Position numbers and translations under genes: made by a program. 32,970 nucleotides of DNA from positions 1-32,970 of the forward strand of contig RZZM01000015.1 in the NCBI GenBank assembly GCA_009929845.1, given 5' to 3'. Position 1 is the first letter of the stretch. Every line of letters begins with the position of its first letter. The notes under the pieces were generated by a model that was given only the letters and a program-made list of their open reading frames with translations, made no database searches and was not told the DNA's origin. Of the stretch, positions 27,409 through 32,970 are shown piece after piece. Origin of the DNA: Spartobacteria bacterium. GTDB taxonomy: Bacteria; Verrucomicrobiota; Kiritimatiellia; RZYC01.

Positions 27409-28569
27409 TCACTTCCACCGGTTTTGCACATAGGCGACCAGATCGGGGCCTTGCATTTCAAGGCTTTGGTTGCCGGAGCGGACATACAGGCGCTTGTCGA
27501 TATATACTGGCGCGTCGGCCGGTTTCACCACAATCTGGCACACATCGCGATTGTCTATCTTGTGCTGCGTAATCTTGTAAAACCGAAATGGATTTTCAAT
27601 GCCCAGGCGCGCGCGCAGGGTGTTGCGCAGGTGCAGCAGGTAGCCGTCCCAGTTCGGCTTCCCTTTGTCGATACGGCGATATTCGCGGTTGATGCCCTTG
27701 ATGGAGCCGTCATCATAGACGCCGATTAAAAGCGTTCCCCCGGAATAGCTGTTCATGAAGGCGGCCACGGTACGGACCACGCCGTTGATGCGCTTCTCGG
27801 TCAGACGATGATCGGAGCGCCGGGCCAGCAACCCTTCCTTGAACTCAAGTTGCTCGGATTCACCACTGGCGATCAGGGCCATCAGGCGGGGATCAGAGGC
27901 AAATTTTACATACTGGTCCAGTTCGCCCGGTTTTTCGGGGGCTTCCAACATGTTCAGACTCTTGAAGATCGGGTAGGGGTTCTCATCTTTCTCCAACTCA
28001 ATGCGCACTACCATGAAGTTCTTTGAAAGGTATTCGGCAAAGGCGTTGATGTCGAGGCGTGGCTCCTCCTCAAGCTCTTCCCGGAAAAATGCAGCCGCCG
28101 GAAAGGCGGTGGAGGCGGCGCTGGTCTCCCCGCCCAGCGAATTGAAAAAGAGGGTCCGATTCTTCGGCAGTGGCAGGAGCTTGTAATGATAGCCACCTTC
28201 CTCCCGTTCATTGAGCATGAAGGCGCGGGCGATGGTTTCCGCCCGGCGCGGGTCCTGTTCGCGGATAATATCACGCAGCGCCGCGAGGAGTGCGAGCATG
28301 GTGATCAGTCGTTGCTGTCCGTCCACCAATAGATATTTTTGCAGTCCCGACAAGGTGGACTGCACCGGCATGATGACAATGGCGCCCAAAAATATCTCAT
28401 GCCCCGGATCGCGCCGATGGGTATCCAAAACCCCTTGCAGGAAGGTGGCCCACCGGTCGTCCTTCCAGTTATATGGCTGTTGAAAAGACGGCACCACATA
28501 CTGCAACCGTCCCTGCATCAACTTTTCCAATGTGCATTCCTGCGCCTTCATGAGTGCCCATGCTACCAT
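27409..28569 (-). CDS. DUF262 (GmrS/SspE/ParB-like) - AlbA_2 (Schlafen-like) fusion protein
   Basis: VPSFQQPYNWKDDRW, YLLVDGQQRLITMLALL and IFKSLN (DUF262), then EQLEFKEGL...AAFMNSYSGGTLLIGVYDDGSIKGI (AlbA_2). Start may be 28551. Confidence 0.87.
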   Translation of the reverse strand: MVAWALMKAQECTLEKLMQGRLQYVVPSFQQPYNWKDDRWATFLQGVLDTHRRDPGHEIFLGAIVIMPVQSTLSGLQKYLLVDGQQRLITMLALLAALRDIIREQDPRRAETIARAFMLNEREEGGYHYKLLPLPKNRTLFFNSLGGETSAASTAFPAAAFFREELEEEPRLDINAFAEYLSKNFMVVRIELEKDENPYPIFKSLNMLEAPEKPGELDQYVKFASDPRLMALIASGESEQLEFKEGLLARRSDHRLTEKRINGVVRTVAAFMNSYSGGTLLIGVYDDGSIKGINREYRRIDKGKPNWDGYLLHLRNTLRARLGIENPFRFYKITQHKIDNRDVCQIVVKPADAPVYIDKRLYVRSGNQSLEMQGPDLVAYVQNRWK

Positions 28570-28678
28570 AAACAGTCACGGAAAACCAAGCGCGAGTCGC
28601 CGGAAAATATTTTTGCCCAAAAATCCATCTTGCCTTTACAACAGGGGTACTTTATTAGTGTCCGACATCAACAACGGC

Positions 28679-28755
28679 GCCCCCGTAGCTCAGTTGGATA
28701 GAGCAACGGATTTCTAATCCGTGGGTCGTGAGTTCAAATCTCGCCGGGGGTGCCA
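28679..28755 (+). tRNA. tRNA-Arg (anticodon TCT), CCA encoded
   Basis: GCCCCCG/CGGGGGT acceptor, GCTC/GAGC D-stem, ACGGA-TTTCTAA-TCCGT anticodon arm, GTGAG-TTCAAAT-CTCGC T-arm, G discriminator, CCA. Confidence 0.95.
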
Positions 28756-28824
28756 GTTTATTGAGGTCGTAGGGATGCGGGTGCAGGTTGCACGTTGCCA
28801 AAACGAGCCGCGAGGTTCGTTGTA

Positions 28825-28838
28825 CGGGCTTTAGCCCG
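28825..28838. repeat. Short palindrome CGGGCT-TT-AGCCCG downstream of the tRNA
   Basis: CGGGCTTTAGCCCG read directly. Confidence 0.6.
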
Positions 28839-28877
28839 CCGCGCACGTTGAGCTGCGAACGTACGGGAAATCATCCA

Positions 28878-29651
28878 TCACCCCGTTGCCGTCCCCCGCT
28901 TGCGGATCACGGCAATGGTGATGCGCCCCATCAGGTTGGCGGGGGTAAGCATCCATTTGATGTGGCGGCGGTACAGGGGCTGTAGGTCGGCGTATTCCTT
29001 GCGGATGAGTTTGCCCCGCAGCGCAAGGGCAAAGAAGGGGTAAAGGAGCAGCATGGGCAGGCGCGCGCTCCGGCGGATGCGGTTGGTGGTCAGGTTCACC
29101 AGCTCGCCACCGAAGCGTTCGGCCAGGAACATGATCTGGGGCAGGCCGATGGGATTGATGTGCTGCATGTAATAGGCGTCCATGGCGGGATCCAGAGGGC
29201 GTGGCGCGCAGTCGGTGTATCCGTAGGTGAAGAAGTGCCATCGCGACGGAATGCTGAGGATGTTGGGTGTTGTGATAACGGCGTGGCCACCGGGGCGCAG
29301 TACACGGAGGGTTTCTTTGACAAACTGGATGTGATTTTCGATGTGCTCAATCACCTCGATGGATACCGTCCAGTCAAAGGTGTCGTCCGCTAATGGAATC
29401 GCCCGGTTTAAGTCGGCCTGGTGAAACGGGATGTCCGCGGCCTTGAAATTGTCGCGCAGATAGTCCGTGGCCTCGACGTGGTATCCCTTTTGAGCCAGGA
29501 GCTGGGCAAAGTACCCTTCGCCGGCGCCGATATCCAGAATGCGCGTGTTTGTGTCCCTTGGAAGCAGCGAAAGGACGCGGGGATAGATATCCGGCTGGAA
29601 AGTGATACCTTTCGGTTCCTGGACGTTCGCGGCCATTGCCCCGTCCGGCAT
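28878..29651 (-). CDS. Class I SAM-dependent methyltransferase
   Basis: TRILDIGAGEGYFAQLLAQKGYHVEATDY (motif I), FDWTVSIEVIEHIENHIQFVKETLRVLRPGGHAVITTPN. Confidence 0.92.
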   Translation of the reverse strand: MPDGAMAANVQEPKGITFQPDIYPRVLSLLPRDTNTRILDIGAGEGYFAQLLAQKGYHVEATDYLRDNFKAADIPFHQADLNRAIPLADDTFDWTVSIEVIEHIENHIQFVKETLRVLRPGGHAVITTPNILSIPSRWHFFTYGYTDCAPRPLDPAMDAYYMQHINPIGLPQIMFLAERFGGELVNLTTNRIRRSARLPMLLLYPFFALALRGKLIRKEYADLQPLYRRHIKWMLTPANLMGRITIAVIRKRGTATG

Positions 29652-30721
29652 TATTCGCGTTCGCCGATCCGTGCGTGGACCACGGGGGCGCCCGGATGCA
29701 CAGGTTTTCCGCTGGCGGCGGACTCGTACAGTGCGGTCAGGATTTCCACATTCTTGCGGCCCTCGTCCCCGCCGACGGCGGCGGGCTTGTCCTCCAGGAT
29801 CGCGTCGATGACGCTGGCCAGGTAGGGCATATGGCCATGCCCGTAGACATTCTCCACTTCATGGGAATGCAGTTCGCCCATCGCCGCGTCTTCGGGTTCC
29901 TCGACTTCAAACTTCCAGTGTTCAATCATGTTGACGGCTGGGCCGCCGATAATGACGCTGCCTTTTTCGCCCAGAATGCTCAGCGATCCTTCCAGGTCGT
30001 TCGGGCGGGTCGCGGTCGTGGCCTCAAACACGCCCAGGGCGCCGTTTTTAAAACGCATGATGGCCGCGGCGGTGTCTTCCACTTCGATATCCATCAGCCG
30101 GGTTGCGATCTGGGACTGGATGAAATCAATAGGGCCCATGAACCATTGCAGCAGGTCGAGATGGTGCGTGGCCTGCTGGGCCACCACGCCCCCGTCCAGT
30201 TTCCAGGTGCCGCGCCAGTTGGCCTGGTCGTAATAGCCCTGGTCGCGCCGCCAGCGCACACGGACGGTCCCGAGCACCAGCTTGCCGAACCGCCCCTGTT
30301 CCAGGGCGCGCCGCGCTGCGAGTATGGCGCGGTTGAAACGATTCTGTTTGACGATGAACAAGCGGCAGTTGTTGTGTTGGCAGGCCTCAATCATCCGGTC
30401 GCAATCTTCCACGCGCAGGGCCATCGGTTTTTCACAGATGATATGCCTGCCGAATTGCGCGAATTCAACGACATTTTCGGCGTGATAGCCCGTGGGCGTC
30501 AACACGTCGATCACGTCAATTTCCGGGTGCGCCTTTATCATGTCGTGGGCGCTCAGGTAGTAGGGCACATTGTATTGTTCGCCTTTTTCTTTGGCCTTTT
30601 CTTCGATGAGGTCGCATACCGCGACAAGGTTGGCTTTCACATGGTCCGAGGTAAGGGCGGCCAGGTGTTTGCCGGCAATGCGTCCGCATCCGACGGTACC
30701 GATATTAAGACTCTTTTTCAT
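29651..30721 (-). CDS. Gfo/Idh/MocA family oxidoreductase
   Basis: NIGTVGCGRIAGKHLAAL nucleotide-binding motif, DVIDVLTPTGYHAENVVEFAQFGRHIICEKPMAL. Confidence 0.94.
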   Translation of the reverse strand: MKKSLNIGTVGCGRIAGKHLAALTSDHVKANLVAVCDLIEEKAKEKGEQYNVPYYLSAHDMIKAHPEIDVIDVLTPTGYHAENVVEFAQFGRHIICEKPMALRVEDCDRMIEACQHNNCRLFIVKQNRFNRAILAARRALEQGRFGKLVLGTVRVRWRRDQGYYDQANWRGTWKLDGGVVAQQATHHLDLLQWFMGPIDFIQSQIATRLMDIEVEDTAAAIMRFKNGALGVFEATTATRPNDLEGSLSILGEKGSVIIGGPAVNMIEHWKFEVEEPEDAAMGELHSHEVENVYGHGHMPYLASVIDAILEDKPAAVGGDEGRKNVEILTALYESAASGKPVHPGAPVVHARIGERE

Positions 30722-31533
30722 CCTTCTACTCTTTCATTCGGTGCTTGCTGAGGGGCTGCATTCAGCGATGTTGCTTCACTTTTCATAAGAAGTTTTACTT
30801 TTTGAGCATGTTTGGCTGCAAAGTACCAGATAAATGCCAGCATGGCCACGGCAAAAACGATACTGGCGATCCCTTTGGTGCGCGAGGCATAGATCATGCC
30901 ACTGCCGAAGAGGGTGAATGGAATGGCCTCGGGCAGGTTGCCGAGCAGGGTGCCCAGCAGGAAGTCACGGTGTTTGACAGGGGTCAACCCCAACACCACA
31001 TTAATCAGCACGCCGCCCACCGGCAACTGGCGCGCGGCGATGACCGCGGGAATGCCCATTTTATGGAAAATATGGCTCAGCCGGTCCACTTTCGGCCATT
31101 TGCGGATGACAAACTCACGTCCGCCCCAGCGCACAAACTCGAAGGTGGCGTAGGCCCCGATGAGGTTGCCCAGTTGGGAGAGGAGCAGCCCCAGCCAGAA
31201 GCCGAACACCACGCCGCCGATGGTGCACAGCGGCAGGCGGGGAACGCCGATGGCGATCAGCGCGGCGGTCGCGAGCATGAAAATCAGCGGCGCCGCCCAA
31301 CCGAGCTTGTCCAGCTCGCCCTGAATGGCGGTCATCTGCTTGAGGTACGAAACCAGCGGCGAGGAGTAGACGGCCACCAGCGCGGTGAGCAGCACCACCA
31401 GCACCACAATCGCCTTGATCAGCGGCTTCCTGAGCGACACCTCCTCCGAGGTCTCAATCGTTTCTGCTATTTCAATAAATTCTTCCATATTCAATTGGTC
31501 CGATATGTCACGGGGTACCCGTAAAACGGGCAA
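30718..31533 (-). CDS. TVP38/TMEM64 (VTT) family membrane protein
   Basis: Multiple hydrophobic segments, GVVFGFWLGLLLSQLGNLIGAYATFEFVRWGGREFV, RQLPVGGVLINVVLGLTPVKHRDFLLGTLLGNLPEAIPFTLFGSG. Confidence 0.88.
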   Translation of the reverse strand: MPVLRVPRDISDQLNMEEFIEIAETIETSEEVSLRKPLIKAIVVLVVLLTALVAVYSSPLVSYLKQMTAIQGELDKLGWAAPLIFMLATAALIAIGVPRLPLCTIGGVVFGFWLGLLLSQLGNLIGAYATFEFVRWGGREFVIRKWPKVDRLSHIFHKMGIPAVIAARQLPVGGVLINVVLGLTPVKHRDFLLGTLLGNLPEAIPFTLFGSGMIYASRTKGIASIVFAVAMLAFIWYFAAKHAQKVKLLMKSEATSLNAAPQQAPNERVEG

Positions 31534-31858
31534 ACAAATAGAGAAATTTACCCCGCATTGGCAAGCGCAATCGAAGATTTTGTTATAAAGCGATACATGA
31601 TAAACCTTCTTTGACCAACGCAGGTCAACCTGACATTTCGACTAACCTTTGATCCTGTGTATATTTGCTTTGCGGTTCAGGCGCGTTTTGGACGTATTTC
31701 AAAGGCTTCCGCCTGGCCAAAGAAAAAGAGACATGTCGGAATAGCGCTTTTTCCCGTGCGTGCGTGGTCGCCTGCAGGCTGGACAACGAGTATTATTCAC
31801 GGTTTAACAGTAACTCGATAAATCCCCATATCATCATCACATGTTGTAGTATGTGTAT

Positions 31859-32617
31859 TCAGGGGAGGGTGATTAATTCCGCAACATGCTGATAATTTGT
31901 CATTTGTGTATAAAGCAGCACGCTGTTTGAATAAGCAACGGTTGCATCACCAGTCGAATGCAGCATCATGCCCGATGGTTTGGTCGTGTTTGTAAGTATA
32001 TCAATGGGCCAATATATATCCAGAAGTCCTAAATTATAATGAGTTAAGCCTCCGGAATGCTCGGCAAAAGCAGTGATGCGATTGCTTAAACATATGGCAG
32101 AATAGTAACTGAACATGGCGCCATAGGAGTGTCCGGTTGTGAAGACATGGGATGTGCGGACATGGTAATGGGCTTCCAGCCAATCCAGTATAGCATCGGT
32201 AAATTCAATGTCCTGTGATGTATAGCGATTGGATTGAATATGGCCAATATCCCAACGCTTCCCTGTCAGGTCATAATTGGTAAACACTATCGTTCCCAGG
32301 ATTTCTATATTTTTTCCGGGAGGCGAAAGTGAATCCGGGAAGACAACAATGAACCTGTTGCTGTCTGCTACAGGTTGCCAGTCATAGTTAGCGGAAGCCG
32401 CCCCCGCTGCTGATCCGTAATGCCCGTGAAACATGAATAGAACCGGTGTCGGGTAGGAGTCGGTATAGTTGGTTGGTATGTGTACAATGTAGGATCGATG
32501 TTCTCCCTGAATCATTGTCGTGTTGGTAAAGTCGCACTGTCCGATCATGGTGGACATGCCTAGGACCATGATCATATACATAGGTAGTGCATACGTGTTA
32601 TGGCTCGTAATCTTCAT
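31859..32617 (-). CDS. PHB-depolymerase/feruloyl-esterase-like alpha/beta hydrolase, possibly C-terminally truncated
   Basis: N-terminal signal-like segment, VLFMFHGHYGSAAGA, TGHSYGAMFSY nucleophile elbow, HSTGDATVAYS. Ends soon after the last motif. Confidence 0.7.
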   Translation of the reverse strand: MKITSHNTYALPMYMIMVLGMSTMIGQCDFTNTTMIQGEHRSYIVHIPTNYTDSYPTPVLFMFHGHYGSAAGAASANYDWQPVADSNRFIVVFPDSLSPPGKNIEILGTIVFTNYDLTGKRWDIGHIQSNRYTSQDIEFTDAILDWLEAHYHVRTSHVFTTGHSYGAMFSYYSAICLSNRITAFAEHSGGLTHYNLGLLDIYWPIDILTNTTKPSGMMLHSTGDATVAYSNSVLLYTQMTNYQHVAELITLP

Positions 32618-32660
32618 CTGCTTGAATAATACAGCAAAGAGTAGGATTGGTAAATTGATC

Positions 32661-32755
32661 GCAAGGGGGGACAGAGCAATCGCAAGCGCAAGGGGGGACG
32701 GAGCAATCGCAATTGGGGACAGAGCAGAAGTTGCTGGGCAATTGGGGACAGAGCA
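32661..32755 (+). repeat. Four-copy degenerate repeat, consensus GCAAKKGGGGACAGAGCA
   Basis: Copies at 32661-32678, 32688-32705, 32709-32726, 32738-32755. Confidence 0.9.
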
Positions 32756-32889
32756 GAATTTTCTAAGGAAAACGACTGAAAAGTAAGAAAGTCAAAAATA
32801 GTTGAAGATTTTTTCGGAGAAAGTGGAAAAACCGTTCTTAGAGTAGGCAAGCAGAAACAGGTATAGCAAAAAACCATAAGGAGGAAGAT

Positions 32890-32970
32890 ATGCTATCCAT
32901 CAATAAAGTAATGCTGGCAGGACGGTTGACACATGATCCGAAAGTGCGTGTGCTGAAGACAGGGACCTCG
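32890..32970 (+). CDS. ssb: Single-stranded DNA-binding protein, N-terminus (truncated by window end)
   Basis: MLSINKVMLAGRLTHDPKVRVLKTGTS resembles the SSB N-terminus; AAGGAGGAAG RBS upstream. Confidence 0.85.
   Translation, partial: MLSINKVMLAGRLTHDPKVRVLKTGTS

Noticed and set aside
29636-30751. 371-aa plus-strand ORF
   Set aside because: Lies antisense to the clear Gfo/Idh/MocA gene (29651-30721, -); a shadow ORF in GC-rich DNA.
30745-31524. 259-aa plus-strand ORF
   Set aside because: Antisense to the VTT membrane protein; His/Gln-rich shadow.
32661-32755. CRISPR-like array
   Set aside because: Repeats are too short and degenerate, spacing is irregular (about 4-11 nt), and no cas genes are present.

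Overview
This 33 kb window is mostly a bacterial defence/genome-maintenance island. In order it contains a WYL-domain regulator, a small zinc-ribbon protein, a PTP-like phosphatase, SbcD-SbcC, a DUF4143-type ATPase (- strand), then a core cluster. The core cluster is an AlbA_2/RecG-like ATP-binding protein, a SNF2-family helicase (DrmD-like), a 1760-aa N6-adenine methyltransferase (DrmMI/PglX-like), an embedded VapBC module, a 1979-aa DEAH helicase and a small PD-(D/E)XK-like protein. The 1979-aa protein appears to combine a DEAH helicase, zinc motifs, DUF1998/MZB, a PD-(D/E)XK-like segment and a C-terminal LexA/UmuD-type S24 domain. The core looks like a hybrid of class 1 DISARM (DrmD + DrmMI) and Druantia/YprA-type helicases (DruE-like), with no separate DrmB or DrmC in the window. 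It is followed by an IS66 remnant, an unusual DUF262-AlbA_2 fusion, a tRNA-Arg(TCT), a three-gene minus-strand operon (VTT membrane protein, Gfo/Idh/MocA oxidoreductase, methyltransferase), a PHB-depolymerase-like hydrolase that looks C-terminally truncated, a GGGGACAGAGCA repeat cluster and the start of ssb. The strongest leads are the S24 autoprotease signature fused to the defence helicase, the hybrid DISARM/Druantia operon with the helicase downstream of an autoregulated VapBC promoter, the DUF262-AlbA_2 fusion, and short palindromic elements including an in-frame array inside the methyltransferase. All family assignments come from motif reading, not database searches.
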